Assembly (NCBI GenBank): GCA_022600345.1
Contig: JAHZKP010000096.1
Coordinates: 1 to 64,000 of the forward strand
Reading direction: 5' to 3'
DNA length: 64,000 nt
Source of the DNA: Alphaproteobacteria bacterium
GTDB lineage: Bacteria; Pseudomonadota; Alphaproteobacteria; Rhizobiales; Hyphomicrobiaceae
This document shows positions 54,351 to 64,000 of this stretch, in pieces. The notes under the pieces were generated by a model. That model was not told the origin of the DNA and made no database searches. It saw nothing but the letters and a program-made list of their open reading frames with translations. Position 1 is the stretch's first letter. Every line of letters begins with the position of its first letter. The position numbers and the translations under genes are program-made.

Positions 54351-55766
54351 ATGATGACTTCAACACGGCTAAGCAGCCACCGCAGGGCGACTGCCGTATG
54401 GACTTCGCTTGTGCGCGGATTGGTCATCGCAGCTATGGTCGTTGGCAGCATCACGGCTGCTCCCGCCAGGGTCGAGGCGCAAGGGTTATCGCTGATCCGG
54501 GACAGCGAAATCGAAGCGCTCCTGAACGACTATGCGCGGCCGATATTCAAGGCTGCCGGCGTCAACTCCGGACGCATCCACATGCGTATCGTGCGCAGCG
54601 ATGCGTTCAACGCGTTTGTTGTCGATAACCAGAACGTTTTCGTTCATACCGGCATGCTGATGCAGTCGGATACTCCCAACCAGGTGATCGGGGTTATCGC
54701 CCACGAGACCGGGCATATCGCCAACCGGCATATGGCGGCATTGCGCGAGCGCATCCAGAAAGACCGCACGCGGGCGCTGCTTTTGCAAATCCTGGCGGCT
54801 GGTCTGATGGGGGCTGGTGTTGGGACGGGAAACAAGGACCTTACCGGACTGGGCGGGTCGGGGTTGTCAACAGGGCCTGGAATGGTGATGCGCTCATTGC
54901 TGGCGGAGCGGCGTTCGCAGGAATCGTCGGCCGATCTGGCGGGTATGCGGTATCTGAATGCGACCAAGCAATCCGGGCGCGGGATGCTTGAGACGTTTGA
55001 GCGTTTCAAACAGCAAGAATATGTCGGCGCCAGGCACCAGGACCCATTCGTGCGCAGCCACCCGGTCGCGACCGACCGACTCAATCAATTGCGGCGGCTT
55101 GTTGAGCGCAGCCCGCACTATAACAAAATCGATTCCAATGAACTGCAACTGCGCCACGATCTGATGCGGGCAAAGTTGTCGGGCTATCTGGAAAGTCCAG
55201 CGACCGTGCTCAACCGATATCCGAGGACGGATAATTCGCTTCCCGCGCGCTATGCGCGGGCTATCGCGCGGTATTTTCAGGGCGGGCACGGCGGACTTGA
55301 GGCGGCACTTGCGCAAATCGATCAGTTGATCGCCATGCGGCCCGGCAATCCGTATTTCTGGGAAGTCAAAGGCGACATGTTGATGCGTTCGGGCAAGTCC
55401 AAGCAGGCAATCGGGTTCCTTCGCAAGGCGATCAAGCTGTCTCCGGTGCGTGCGCCCTTGATGCAGGTCCAACTGGCAACGGCACTGCAGAATTCGGGCA
55501 AGGGCGGGCTGAGGGAATCGGTCAAACTTTTGAAAGACTCGCTTAGGACCGATGAGAACCCGCGGGCTTACCGGCTGTTGGCAACGGCCTACTACAACGG
55601 TGGCGATCGGCCGAAGGCCGATGCGATGACGGCGCAGGCCTATTTTCTGGAAGGCAATATCGGCCAAGCGCAGATTTTCGCAAAGCGCGCCTACCGGGCC
55701 CTGAAAGCGGGAACGCCAGAATGGCTCAAAAACGAAGACATTCTGAAGTATCAGCCCAGAAGCTAA
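54351..55766 (+). CDS. periplasmic M48 metalloprotease with TPR tail (BepA/YfgC-like)
   Basis: Exported protein of 471 residues. A long N-terminal signal region ends near PARVEA. The zinc site is VIAHETGHIANRH (HExxH, about 121-133) with the third ligand Glu in QESSADLAGMRYL (about 188). A linker and TPR-like helices follow (about 300-440: NPYFWEVKGDMLMRSGKSKQ, and repeats after). This is the BepA-type architecture, in which the protease-chaperone oversees outer-membrane protein assembly. It heads the run with the DsbA-like gene and aroQ, common in alphaproteobacteria. Confidence 0.9.
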   Translation: MMTSTRLSSHRRATAVWTSLVRGLVIAAMVVGSITAAPARVEAQGLSLIRDSEIEALLNDYARPIFKAAGVNSGRIHMRIVRSDAFNAFVVDNQNVFVHTGMLMQSDTPNQVIGVIAHETGHIANRHMAALRERIQKDRTRALLLQILAAGLMGAGVGTGNKDLTGLGGSGLSTGPGMVMRSLLAERRSQESSADLAGMRYLNATKQSGRGMLETFERFKQQEYVGARHQDPFVRSHPVATDRLNQLRRLVERSPHYNKIDSNELQLRHDLMRAKLSGYLESPATVLNRYPRTDNSLPARYARAIARYFQGGHGGLEAALAQIDQLIAMRPGNPYFWEVKGDMLMRSGKSKQAIGFLRKAIKLSPVRAPLMQVQLATALQNSGKGGLRESVKLLKDSLRTDENPRAYRLLATAYYNGGDRPKADAMTAQAYFLEGNIGQAQIFAKRAYRALKAGTPEWLKNEDILKYQPRS

Positions 55767-55927
55767 GGTTAACGCACGGTTCTCTGAATTGAAGTCCGGG
55801 TTAGCCCGATTGTGAAGCCGATCCGCCTTGTTTGGCTTGTTGAATCGCCCAGATTAGATGATATCTGACTGTAGCGATTGGTGCGGCGGGCGATGGGCGG
55901 CCCGCACGCAAATGAAAAGGAATGAAT

Positions 55928-56773
55928 ATGAGCGCGACGAAAACGACTTCCGGTTCCAAGGGTGTGCGGGGGGCTGCTGTGCTGGGCGTCGCGCTGATCG
56001 GCGCGGCTATTGGATATGCTGGTTGGAATGCAACCGCAACCGCCGAGGGACCGGCGGACAAGGCAAAGTTGGCCAAGGCCGCAGCCGTGTTTTCGAGCGA
56101 ACAGAAGGCCGGGATCGAAGCCATCGTGCGTCAGTATCTTTTGGATAATCCGGAGCTGTTTCTAGAGGTGCAAACGGCGCTCGAAGCCAAAATGGAAAAG
56201 CTTCAGGCTGACCGGATGAAGACCGCGATCAAGTCAAACGCGGATGCGCTTTACCGCCGGACCGACGCTCCAATGGCAGGCAATCCGAAGGGCGATATCA
56301 CAATCGTGGAGTTCTTCGATTACAACTGCGGGTTCTGCAAGCGCGGGTTTACCGAGGTCAACAAGCTGTTAAAGGCGGATGACAAGGTGCGCGTTGTGTT
56401 GAAGGAACTGCCGATCCTGTCGAAAGGGTCGGAGGAAGCCTCCCGGGTGGCGCTTGCAGCCAAGAAACAGGGCAAATATTGGGAAGTGCACCAGGCGTTG
56501 CTTAATCATCGCGGTGCGGTCGATGGAGCCAGCGCGCTTAAGATTGCCGGAAAGCTTGGGTTGGATGTTGCCAAGTTGAAGTCGGACACCGACTCCAAAG
56601 AGGTTACCGCCGAGATCAATACGGTTCGTGAGCTTGCGCAAAAAATGAATATCAACGGGACGCCGCACTTCCTGGTCGGCGACCGGGCGATTCCCGGGGC
56701 GCCGGAGAACCTGATGGAGCAGCTCAGCAACCATGTGAAGGATCTGCGCAAGAACGGTTGCGAGGTCTGCTGA
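55928..56773 (+). CDS. DsbA-family thiol-disulfide oxidoreductase
   Basis: Periplasmic protein of 281 residues. The N-terminal membrane anchor or signal (GAAVLGVALIGAAIGYAGW) is followed by a helical spacer (about 50-100) and a thioredoxin-fold domain with a helical insertion. The redox site is FDYNCGFCKRGF (CGFC), and the cis-proline loop is INGTPHFLVG. The extra C-terminal motif is CEVC. It resembles the ScsC/BcfH-like or Com1-like DsbA proteins of alphaproteobacteria. ATG 55928 is preferred over the ATG two codons earlier because AAGGA lies at the right distance. Confidence 0.88.
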   Translation: MSATKTTSGSKGVRGAAVLGVALIGAAIGYAGWNATATAEGPADKAKLAKAAAVFSSEQKAGIEAIVRQYLLDNPELFLEVQTALEAKMEKLQADRMKTAIKSNADALYRRTDAPMAGNPKGDITIVEFFDYNCGFCKRGFTEVNKLLKADDKVRVVLKELPILSKGSEEASRVALAAKKQGKYWEVHQALLNHRGAVDGASALKIAGKLGLDVAKLKSDTDSKEVTAEINTVRELAQKMNINGTPHFLVGDRAIPGAPENLMEQLSNHVKDLRKNGCEVC

Positions 56774-57178
56774 GGGATAACGGTTGCAATTACGGTTAAC
56801 GCCGCTGCGGAAAAGAATTCCGGGGTGGGTGGCAAAGTCTGGCAGCGGCGTATTGATACGCCGCTGTTGGTGTTTCAGGAGCGTGGTGGGGACTGCGGTC
56901 GCTGATGTTTCTATGGCAGCGAGGCGACAGGTTCCAGGGGATGACGAGCAGGTGGCTCGCGACCTGCCAAATGTGACGATGTGGCAGTGGGAGAAGCCGG
57001 TTCTCCCTCAGACTTTCGGCGTGCCGTGCTTGGACACGGGAAAGAAAGCTGTTAGACGCATAAGCTGCGATCAACCTGAAATCCGCGGTGCGGCTGCATC
57101 GGCGGCGGGAAGTCTTGCGAATGACCTTCCTCGTTGCTGGGCCGGTTTGCTACTCGTGGATGTTTGCTACTGGTGGAT
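56774..57178. other. intergenic stretch between the DsbA-like gene and aroQ
   Basis: About 400 bases. A long plus-strand open frame runs through and beyond it, but that frame continues out of phase inside aroQ and has no domain. The stretch holds the hairpin described separately and presumably the promoter of aroQ-accB-accC. Confidence 0.5.
56843..56866 (+). terminator. strong hairpin, possible terminator after the DsbA-like gene
   Basis: Perfect 11-base stem CAGCGGCGTAT / ATACGCCGCTG with a two-base loop, followed by TTGGTGTTTC. The T-run is weak, so termination is likely but not certain. Confidence 0.6.
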
Positions 57179-57628
57179 ATGGCAAAGAGCGTTTTCGTCC
57201 TTAATGGACCCAATCTCAACCTGCTCGGCAAGCGCGAGCCCGAAGTCTACGGGACCGACACGCTTGATGACGTGCGTGCGCGTACTGAGACACGAGCAGG
57301 CGAACTGGGGCTCAGCGTCGAATTCCGACAGTCGAATAGTGAGGGGGAGCTGGTCGACTGGATTCAGGAAGCCCGCGAAGACGCCAGCGCCATTATTCTC
57401 AATGCCGCAGGTTACACGCACACGTCGGTTGCAATTCTCGATGCGCTGCAGGCTGCAGAGCTGCCGGTCATCGAAGTTCACCTTTCCAATATTTTCCGGC
57501 GCGACCCGTTTCGCAATCACTCCTATATTTCGCTTGGCGCGAACGGCGTCATTTGCGGGCTGGGAGCGAAAGGCTATGAGCTTGCGATCGAGGCCGTTGC
57601 CGACATCATCAAAAGCCAGGGCTCGTGA
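57179..57628 (+). CDS. aroQ: type II 3-dehydroquinate dehydratase
   Basis: Small cytoplasmic enzyme of 149 residues that dehydrates 3-dehydroquinate in the shikimate pathway. The family signatures are complete: [19 protein letters not shown] (catalytic Tyr and Arg region, residues 7-25), [23 protein letters not shown] with the substrate-binding Asn, and [20 protein letters not shown]. The start is placed at the ATG just before the first strand. It lies 71 bases upstream of the accB start on the same strand. Confidence 0.95.
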   Translation: MAKSVFVLNGPNLNLLGKREPEVYGTDTLDDVRARTETRAGELGLSVEFRQSNSEGELVDWIQEAREDASAIILNAAGYTHTSVAILDALQAAELPVIEVHLSNIFRRDPFRNHSYISLGANGVICGLGAKGYELAIEAVADIIKSQGS

Positions 57629-57699
57629 CGAAACAGAAAGCACGGCCGAAAAACAAGCGGCCATCGAACAAGAGGCCACACACTAAGGGGCAAAGAGGC

Positions 57700-58179
57700 A
57701 TGACTGCCAAGGACTCCAAAAATAGCGCCATCGCCGAAAGCCAGGTGATCCGCGAACTTGCCGATCTTCTGAATGAGACAGGCTTGAGCGAGATCGAAAT
57801 CGAAAAAAGCGGGCTGAGGCTGCGCGTTGCACGTCAAGTCAACGTAACGGCTTCTGCTCCGGTTGCCGCTATTGCAGCGAGCGCGCCGGCGGCCAGTGCG
57901 GCTGCGGCGGCGCCATCGGAAGCGGCCGGGGATCCCAGCCGTCATCCAGGTGCGCTGAAATCGCCAATGGTGGGGACTGCCTACCGTTCGCCGGAACCGG
58001 GCGCGGCTGCGTTCATCGAAGTTGGCAGCAAAGTTTCGGAGGGCGACACGGTGTTGATCATCGAAGCGATGAAGACGATGAACAGCATCCCTGCGCCCAA
58101 GTCGGGAACGGTATCGGCGATATTGTTTGAGAACGGTCAGCCGGTCGAATTCGGCGAACCGCTCATCATCATTGAATGA
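57700..58179 (+). CDS. accB: biotin carboxyl carrier protein of acetyl-CoA carboxylase
   Basis: Protein of 159 residues. The N-terminal helix region ([19 protein letters not shown]) is followed by an alanine-rich flexible linker (about 50-75) and a biotinyl domain with [13 protein letters not shown] and the biotin-accepting Lys in [11 protein letters not shown] (about 125). It carries the carboxyl group between AccC and the transferase in the first step of fatty acid synthesis. AAGGGG lies nine bases before the chosen ATG. Its stop precedes accC by about 11 bases. Confidence 0.95.
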   Translation: MTAKDSKNSAIAESQVIRELADLLNETGLSEIEIEKSGLRLRVARQVNVTASAPVAAIAASAPAASAAAAAPSEAAGDPSRHPGALKSPMVGTAYRSPEPGAAAFIEVGSKVSEGDTVLIIEAMKTMNSIPAPKSGTVSAILFENGQPVEFGEPLIIIE

Positions 58180-58190
58180 TGGCGGGAGCG

Positions 58191-59531
58191 ATGTTCGATA
58201 AAGTTCTGATTGCCAATCGCGGTGAGATCGCGCTTCGTATTCAACGGGCTTGCAAAGAGCTGGGGATATCGACAGTGGCTGTGCATTCGACGGCCGATGC
58301 CGAAGCGATGCATGTGCGGCTTGCCGATGAAAGCGTGTGCATCGGGCCGCCGCCTGCATCCGACAGTTACCTCAATATCCCGCGCCTGTTGGCGGCGTGT
58401 GAAATCACCGGCGCGGATGCGGTTCATCCCGGTTACGGCTTTTTGTCGGAAAACGCCCGGTTTGCCGAGATCCTAGAAGACCACAACATCACCTTTATCG
58501 GGCCGACGTCGGAACATATCCGGGTCATGGGCGACAAGATTGCCGCCAAGGAGACCGTGCAAAAGCTTGGGATCCCCGTCGTGCCGGGGTCCGATGGCGA
58601 GGTCAAGGGGGATGATGAAGCCCTCAAGGTCGCTGAAGGCATCGGCTATCCGGTGCTGGTGAAAGCTGCTTCAGGCGGTGGCGGGCGGGGCATGAAGGTC
58701 GTGCAGAAGGCTGCAGACCTTTTGTCATCGATGGCTGCTGCGCGCTCGGAATCCAAAGCGGCATTCGGGGACGACACGGTTTATATCGAGAAGTTCCTGA
58801 CCAAGCCACGCCACATCGAAATCCAGGTTTTTGGCGACGGGCAGGGGAATGCAATCCATCTTGGTGAGCGGGATTGTTCCTTGCAACGGCGCCATCAGAA
58901 GGTGTTGGAAGAAGCGCCTTCGCCGGCGCTCAACTCGGATTTGCGGACCAAGATCGGCGAAGTCTGCGCCGATGCGATGAAGAAGCTCAACTATCGCGGC
59001 GCCGGCACGATCGAGTTCCTGTACGAAGACGGCGAGTTCTATTTCATCGAGATGAACACCCGGTTGCAGGTCGAGCATCCGATCACCGAGATGATTACCG
59101 GCATCGACATCGTGCTGGAACAGATCCGGGTCGCCTCAGGATCGCAGCTCACTCTGACCCAGGACGATATTACGTTTTCCGGACACGCGATCGAATGCCG
59201 GATCAATGCTGAACATGCGCGAACGTTCAGGCCTTCGCCGGGCCGGATCACGTACTGGCATCCGCCAGGCGGCCTGGGGGTGCGCGTGGATTCTGGCGTT
59301 TATCAGGGCTATTCGATCCCGCCTTATTACGACAGCCTGATCGGCAAGCTGGTGGTGCACGGCAAGACCCGCAACGAGTGCCTGATGCGCCTGAAGCGGG
59401 CGCTGTCGGAATTCGTCATCGATGGGATTGAGACGACGATCCCGCTGTTTAACGAGCTTATCCGGCAACCCGATATCGCCAACGGCATGTATGATATCCA
59501 TTGGCTCGAAAAGTTCCTCAGCAAGCCATAA
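58191..59531 (+). CDS. accC: biotin carboxylase subunit of acetyl-CoA carboxylase
   Basis: ATP-grasp enzyme of 446 residues that carboxylates the biotin on AccB. It begins MFDKVLIANRGEIALR and has GYGFLSENARFAE, the glycine-rich ATP loop KAASGGGGRGMKVV (about 158), CSLQRRHQKVLEEAPSPAL (about 230), EMNTRLQVEHPITEMITG (about 287) and INAEHARTFRPSPG. The length is normal. GGGAG precedes the ATG chosen; an earlier ATG at 58176 overlaps accB and adds five residues not seen in the family. Confidence 0.96.
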   Translation: MFDKVLIANRGEIALRIQRACKELGISTVAVHSTADAEAMHVRLADESVCIGPPPASDSYLNIPRLLAACEITGADAVHPGYGFLSENARFAEILEDHNITFIGPTSEHIRVMGDKIAAKETVQKLGIPVVPGSDGEVKGDDEALKVAEGIGYPVLVKAASGGGGRGMKVVQKAADLLSSMAAARSESKAAFGDDTVYIEKFLTKPRHIEIQVFGDGQGNAIHLGERDCSLQRRHQKVLEEAPSPALNSDLRTKIGEVCADAMKKLNYRGAGTIEFLYEDGEFYFIEMNTRLQVEHPITEMITGIDIVLEQIRVASGSQLTLTQDDITFSGHAIECRINAEHARTFRPSPGRITYWHPPGGLGVRVDSGVYQGYSIPPYYDSLIGKLVVHGKTRNECLMRLKRALSEFVIDGIETTIPLFNELIRQPDIANGMYDIHWLEKFLSKP

Positions 59532-59710
59532 TCTTAGCTGTAGAATTCCATTTTGTGGGTCTGCCCAATATTATCGGGTTCGTCAGGGTATTTTTCGGCT
59601 TGGTGCGGAACGCCGCGGCAGATCGAACGGCCGGTCAATGATGCCTTGCAGGTGTGGTTGAAGTTGCCAACGAGGGAGTAGATCGTCTCGTGGCCTCGCG
59701 TGACGACATC

Positions 59711-60379
59711 ATGATCGAGATTACGCCGCAGGTTCTGCTCAAGGCCTACAGTTGCGGCATATTTCCTATGGCCGAAAGCGCCGAGGACCCGGCGCTTTAT
59801 TGGATAGAGCCGCAGCATCGCGGGATTTTGCCACTTGATCAGGTTCACGTTCCCAAGCGCTTGAAGCGTACGATCCGCAGTTGTCCGTTCAGCGTCCGCG
59901 CTGATTCCGACTTCGATGCGGTTGTCGATGGGTGTGCGGCGTCGCGACCTGGACGCCGGTCGACGTGGATTAACAGCCGTATCCGCCATCTCTACCGGCA
60001 GTTATTCGATCTGGGGCATTGCCATACGGTCGAAGTGTGGGATGGCGATGATTTGGTTGGCGGACTTTATGGTGTCGCGTTGGGGGGAGCGTTTTTTGGA
60101 GAGAGTATGTTCTCCAGGGCGCGGGATGTGTCGAAGATAGCGCTGGTGCACCTGTGCGGGCGGCTTAGCCACGGAGGTTTCGTGCTGTTAGACACGCAGT
60201 TCGTTACCGATCATCTGCGTCAGTTCGGCACCGTTGAGGTGGGGCGGGATGAATTCCAGGGGCTGCTGGAAGAGGCGCTGAAGGTGTCGGCCGATTTCGG
60301 CCGTTTGCCAGCGGAAGTTTCCGGCGAACAGATCCTGCAATTTCTGAACGGCGCCTCCGCCCCTGGTGGCGAGGGCTGA
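59711..60379 (+). CDS. aat: leucyl/phenylalanyl-tRNA-protein transferase
   Basis: Enzyme of about 222 residues that adds Leu or Phe to the N-terminus of proteins with basic ends, marking them for ClpAP in the N-degron pathway. Family patterns are [71 protein letters not shown] and [18 protein letters not shown] 59711 starts right at the family N-terminus, though its ribosome binding site is weak. An in-frame upstream start at 59654 is possible. It closes the aroQ-accB-accC run. Confidence 0.93.
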   Translation: MIEITPQVLLKAYSCGIFPMAESAEDPALYWIEPQHRGILPLDQVHVPKRLKRTIRSCPFSVRADSDFDAVVDGCAASRPGRRSTWINSRIRHLYRQLFDLGHCHTVEVWDGDDLVGGLYGVALGGAFFGESMFSRARDVSKIALVHLCGRLSHGGFVLLDTQFVTDHLRQFGTVEVGRDEFQGLLEEALKVSADFGRLPAEVSGEQILQFLNGASAPGGEG

Positions 60380-60975
60380 GGGTCTCCTGAGGCTTTACAG
60401 TTCGGATCTCGGGTTCCAAAGTCATTTTCGCGCGCAACTGCCGTGAGCATGGTTCACAAGATAATTGGGGGCGATTGTTCGGGTTGATTTGTCGGCTGGA
60501 AGGGGCCATTGCTCCCAAGCGGGCTCATCGGCCCACAGGGGGGCGGCCTCTCTTCCGCGCCATCATTCTAGAGCACTTTCCGACCAAATCGGATCAATTC
60601 TGTTTCTCAAGCGGCGAGTCGATCCAGCAGGAGAGTGGCGCGGGTCGATCTGGGTGATCGGCCAAGCCGCTCGACGCACTGGGCGGCCGCCGCTTGGAAA
60701 CCCGAAGGGCCGGGCGGATTTGCGCCAATCTCTGCGCAGCCCGTCTTGTCCGTAGCCCCGCTACGCACTGCGCCGGTCCACTTGATCTTGTCACTAATCC
60801 GCCTCGGCAGAATGGTTCGATTTGGTCGGAAAGTGCTCCAGATGCTGTGTGTTTGGCACCATGACCCATATAAGTTTCGATTCGCCAACTTGAATGCGGG
60901 ATTTTTTCCCGACCTCATTGGGGGATTCAGGCACTCCTGTCCCAGCGCGGACAGATCGCTGGATGCCCCGGCCAA
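60380..60975. other. intergenic region holding an inverted-repeat element
   Basis: Nearly 600 bases between the convergent aat and ettA genes. The central part is the repeat-bounded element at 60567-60842. Open frames within it differ on each strand and show no domain. Confidence 0.6.
60567..60842. repeat. 276-bp element bounded by inverted repeats
   Basis: The left end (60567-60602) and right end (60808-60842) are near-perfect inverted copies: the first 25 bases, beginning TCTAGAGCACTTTCCGACC and TCTGGAGCACTTTCCGACC, differ at one position and then match with small shifts. No transposase frame and no clear target duplication are visible. TCTAGAGCAnTTTCCGA-type palindromes are, from memory, widespread extragenic repeats in Hyphomicrobiales, so this may be two such units in opposite orientation or one compound element. 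Confidence 0.75.
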
Positions 60976-62634
60976 CTACCGCTCAAACCGCTTGTATTTA
61001 ATGCGGTGGGGTTCGGTGGCATCAGCGCCCAGGCGGCGCTTCTTGTCTTCTTCGTAGGCTTCGAAGTTTCCTTCGAACCATTCGACATGGCTGTCGCCTT
61101 CGAAGGCCAGAATGTGGGTTGCCAGACGGTCAAGGAAGAAGCGGTCATGGCTGATCACCACGGCACAACCGGGGAAGTCTTCCAGGGCTGCTTCAAGTGC
61201 CGAGAGCGTTTCGGTATCCAGATCGTTTGTTGGTTCGTCGAGCAGCAGAAGGTTGCCGCCCTCTTTCAGCAATTTGGCCAGGTGCACGCGGTTGCGTTCA
61301 CCGCCCGAGAGCATGTTGACCTTCTTTTGCTGGTCGGTGCCCTTGAAGTTGAATGAGCCGCAATAGGCGCGCGAATTGACCTCGCGTTTGCCACCCAGCG
61401 AAATGACATCGAGGCCGTCGGAGATGACTTCCCATACCGACTTTTTCGGATCGAGATCGTCGCGGGTCTGGTCGACGTATGAGATCTTGACGGTGTCGCC
61501 GACGCGGATTGAGCCCTTGTCTGGTTCTTCCTGGCCGACCAGCATCTTGAACAGCGTCGTCTTACCGGCACCATTGGGGCCGATGACGCCAACGATACCG
61601 CCCGGCGGCAGCTTGAAGGATAAGTCGTCGATCAGCAGGCGGTCGCCGAAGGCCTTGGTGAGACCGTCCGCTTCGATGACGACATCGCCAAGGCGCGGAC
61701 CGGTCGCGATGTTGATCGAGGCGCGGCCGACGTCTTCGCGGCCGGCTTCCTCGGCCATCTTTTCGTATGCCGTGATGCGCGCCTTGGATTTGGCCTGACG
61801 GGCTTTGGGCGACGATCTGATCCATTCGAGTTCGCGCTTGAGAGCGCGCTGTTTGGATTCTTCCTGGCCCTTTTCGGTTTCCAGGCGCTTGGCTTTTTGT
61901 TCCAGCCAGCTTGAGTAATTGCCGTGATAGGGGACGCCCTGACCGCGATCCAGTTCAAGGGTCCATTCGGTGATATTGTCGAGGAAGTAGCGGTCGTGGG
62001 TGACGAGGATCACGCAGCCGGTGTATTCCTTCAAGAAGCGTTCCAACCAGGCGACCGATTCAGCGTCGAGGTGGTTGGTGGGCTCATCGAGCAGCAGGAT
62101 GTCGGGCTTGGAGAGCAGAAGGCGGGTTAGCGCGACACGGCGTTTTTCACCGCCCGATAGCTTGGTGACATCGGCATCCGCGGGCGGGCAACGAAGCGCA
62201 TCGAGCGCCTGTTCGACCTGGGTGTCGAGATCCCAAAGGTTTTGCGCGTCGATCTGGTCCTGGAGCTGGGCCATCTCGTCGGCGGTTTCTTCGGAATAGT
62301 TCATCGCAACTTCGTTGTAGCGGTCGAGCAGCGCCTTCTTTTCAGCGACGCCTTCCATGGCATTGCCGAGCACGTCTTTTTCCGCATCGAGTTCGGGCTC
62401 CTGGGGAAGGTAGCCAACCTTGATGCCGTCGGCTGCCCAGGCTTCCCCGACAAAGTCGCCCATCTCGCCGGCCATGACCTTTAGAAGCGTCGATTTACCA
62501 GCACCGTTGAGGCCGACGACGCCGATCTTGGCGCCGGGCAGGAAGGAAAGCGAAATGTCCTTCAAGACCGTCTTCCCACCGGGGTAGGTCTTGGACAGTT
62601 TGTGCATGTGATAGACGTACTGCGGGTTCGCCAT
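60976..62634 (-). CDS. ettA: energy-dependent translational throttle protein EttA (ABC-F)
   Basis: Cytoplasmic ABC-F ATPase of 552 residues. Two nucleotide-binding domains are joined by the P-site tRNA-interaction linker. Domain 1 has [18 protein letters not shown] (about 37-54) and [16 protein letters not shown] (about 159); the charged arm and linker lie at about 240-300; domain 2 has [18 protein letters not shown] (about 347) and [15 protein letters not shown]. Length and the [24 protein letters not shown] start match EttA. It gates translation according to ATP/ADP on the ribosome E site. It stands alone between aat and the DUF4173 gene. Confidence 0.94.
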   Translation of the reverse strand: MANPQYVYHMHKLSKTYPGGKTVLKDISLSFLPGAKIGVVGLNGAGKSTLLKVMAGEMGDFVGEAWAADGIKVGYLPQEPELDAEKDVLGNAMEGVAEKKALLDRYNEVAMNYSEETADEMAQLQDQIDAQNLWDLDTQVEQALDALRCPPADADVTKLSGGEKRRVALTRLLLSKPDILLLDEPTNHLDAESVAWLERFLKEYTGCVILVTHDRYFLDNITEWTLELDRGQGVPYHGNYSSWLEQKAKRLETEKGQEESKQRALKRELEWIRSSPKARQAKSKARITAYEKMAEEAGREDVGRASINIATGPRLGDVVIEADGLTKAFGDRLLIDDLSFKLPPGGIVGVIGPNGAGKTTLFKMLVGQEEPDKGSIRVGDTVKISYVDQTRDDLDPKKSVWEVISDGLDVISLGGKREVNSRAYCGSFNFKGTDQQKKVNMLSGGERNRVHLAKLLKEGGNLLLLDEPTNDLDTETLSALEAALEDFPGCAVVISHDRFFLDRLATHILAFEGDSHVEWFEGNFEAYEEDKKRRLGADATEPHRIKYKRFER

Positions 62635-62760
62635 GCTCTCGGGCGCTCCTCTGCTCGTAGGGTTGTAAATCTGAGTAAGCAGCCCTTGTAGCGGATCGGA
62701 GCGGGCGGAACAATGGGGGATTGGGCAGCGGCTCCGCCCGCCCGAATTGCGCGTGATCGG

Positions 62761-64000
62761 TTAAGGCCGGCGGGCGACCCTGGCCGGACGCGGATCTGGT
62801 TGAGTTGCCGTCCGCTTGGCCATCGCCAGCAATTCGCGTCTCAGGCGATGTTCGCGATAGGTCCATGTCCGCCAGTTGTTTTGCTGCCTGTTCAACCTGG
62901 CCGTTAAGTATTTGACCGCTTGTCTGGCTTGATGGTGCTTGGACCAGGACTGAGACTGAGATGCCTGAGTTGTGAACTTGGTCAGTGCGGGCAGGGCGGA
63001 GGGGCCTAGTCGTCGCAAATAGCCGACATCGAGAAACACACCCTTGCCACCCAATTCGCGGCAATTGGCAACATTGTATTCGGCGATGATACGGCCGAAA
63101 TCGAGGAAGCAGGCAATGTAGAGAGTTGAAACTATGGCGGCGGCATTGGCATTGAGCAGCCAGGTGCTCGACTTTTGAAACCGGATGCGCGCGACAATAA
63201 GCACAAGACCGATGGCAACGAGGCCCATGCCGACAAGGCCGGTGAGGCGCAGGTAGGTGAGGGCATAGGAGTCGACGTAAATCCCCATCCGTTGCATTGC
63301 GGATATGACGAGGAATACGTTCTGGGCGAGCCATACATACATGAGGATGTATGCCAGGCGCGGAGGAGGTTCCTTGCGGTTTGAGGGAAATGCCATCAGC
63401 ACGAAGAATGCAGCCAACAGTGCCGAAGCTGTGAGCGCATTAGTGCCCTGGTGGGCATAACTGGCGAAGGTCACGCCATCGGGCAAGGCAGCACCTGCCC
63501 ATAGGAATCGCACATCAAGAACGTTCTGCACGGCGAACACGACGTTGAACAGGATCATCGAACGGATGATGACGTCCTGCGTCAGGAACCCGGTTTGCGC
63601 TGCAGGCGTGTCAGCTTCGGCGGAGGTTCGTGAAACATCAGGCTGGGACTTGTCAGCATGCGGCTGCAGCCGGGTTGGGTCGGCTTTGTCCTCCGGGCCC
63701 GGATTGGCGGTGTGGCGCTGGAAGTCGGGGGCAACGCGCAGGAATGCCCACACCGGTACGGCAAGCAAACACCAAAACACCACGCGCCAAAATTCGGGCA
63801 GATGGAAGTCTAGCGCCCGAAGCCATTGCAGCGGTTCCAACCAACCAGCAATGATCGGGTTGGCGGATGCAAACAGGAACAAAAACACGCCGGCCAGAGC
63901 AAGCGGAAATATCCAGGCTTTAAACATGGCTGTTGGGAAATTTGCGACGGCACGGTGATGCTTCCAATTCGGCATTTCTCCCAGATCGGCAAATACGCGG
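62761..64000 (-). CDS. DUF4173-type multi-pass membrane protein (partial, cut by right edge)
   Basis: At least 404 residues of a membrane protein with about eight hydrophobic helices. The pattern WIFPLALAGVFLFLFASANPII, then YAHQGTNALTASALLAAFFVL and YALTYLRLTGLVGMGLVAIG, fits the DUF4173 family. The reading frame stays open from an ATG at 63975 to the edge of the window (RVFADLGE precedes it), and family members carry more helices before this part. The true start therefore probably lies outside. The C-terminal soluble tail is rich in Gln, Arg and Lys. The function is unknown. Confidence 0.78.
   Translation of the reverse strand, partial: RVFADLGEMPNWKHHRAVANFPTAMFKAWIFPLALAGVFLFLFASANPIIAGWLEPLQWLRALDFHLPEFWRVVFWCLLAVPVWAFLRVAPDFQRHTANPGPEDKADPTRLQPHADKSQPDVSRTSAEADTPAAQTGFLTQDVIIRSMILFNVVFAVQNVLDVRFLWAGAALPDGVTFASYAHQGTNALTASALLAAFFVLMAFPSNRKEPPPRLAYILMYVWLAQNVFLVISAMQRMGIYVDSYALTYLRLTGLVGMGLVAIGLVLIVARIRFQKSSTWLLNANAAAIVSTLYIACFLDFGRIIAEYNVANCRELGGKGVFLDVGYLRRLGPSALPALTKFTTQASQSQSWSKHHQARQAVKYLTARLNRQQNNWRTWTYREHRLRRELLAMAKRTATQPDPRPARVARRP

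Noticed and set aside
56784..57686. 300-codon plus-strand open frame
   Set aside because: It overlaps aroQ in another frame, has no domain or signal and has a composition typical of GC-rich shadow frames.

Overview
The window is a 64-kb stretch of chromosomal DNA from an alphaproteobacterium, most likely of the order Hyphomicrobiales. This is inferred from gene content and order: the imuA-imuB-dnaE2 mutagenesis cassette behind a GAAC-N7-GAAC LexA site, guaB ... rsmB ... guaA, the run M48 protease - DsbA-like protein - aroQ - accB - accC - aat, ABC-F protein EttA, a DUF1007 protein, a DUF2853 protein, and GC-rich codon use. No rRNA, tRNA, CRISPR array, prophage or transposase gene was seen.

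Layout. Positions 298-7783 (minus strand) hold an exopolysaccharide export and assembly operon: Wza-like export lipoprotein, outer-membrane beta-barrel, Wzc-like chain-length regulator with a degenerate kinase domain, initiating phosphotransferase, and an O-antigen ligase/polymerase-like membrane protein. A methyltransferase gene diverges from it. 8.6-13 kb holds small exported proteins, a D-2-hydroxyacid dehydrogenase and an amidase. 13.2-18.4 kb holds a three-gene TRAP transporter divergent from a serine/aspartate-glyoxylate aminotransferase. 18.4-24.7 kb is mixed metabolism: haloacid dehalogenase, universal stress protein, SLC13 permease and CoA-acylating semialdehyde dehydrogenase.

24.9-30.2 kb is the most interesting block. 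It encodes a response regulator, a histidine kinase, a Rab/Ras-like small GTPase, a 730-residue single-pass protein with a cytoplasmic roadblock-like region and a periplasmic OmpA peptidoglycan-binding domain, and a small coiled-coil protein. All are on the minus strand. Together they look like an uncharacterised envelope-linked GTPase/two-component signalling module.

30.6-34.4 kb holds a DUF2853 protein, an orphan TRAP-type binding protein, a thioredoxin-fold protein, a DUF1007 protein and an L,D-transpeptidase. 34.9-41.5 kb is the SOS mutasome operon. 41.5-51.2 kb holds gamma-glutamyltransferase, an FAD oxidoreductase and the guanine-nucleotide genes guaB and guaA, with rsmB, a hydrolase and a TspO homologue between them and a MITE-like element downstream of guaB. 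51.4-54 kb holds a CARDB/peptidoglycan-binding secreted protein and an aminotransferase. 54.3-60.4 kb is the envelope-quality-control / shikimate / fatty-acid-initiation run. The window ends with ettA and a DUF4173 membrane protein cut by the right edge.

Short repeats are common between genes: a 36-bp tandem repeat at 20.24 kb, an 18-20-bp tandem repeat at 13.12 kb, a MITE-like element at 46.18 kb, a 276-bp element with about 25-bp inverted ends at 60.57 kb, and several clear rho-independent terminators.
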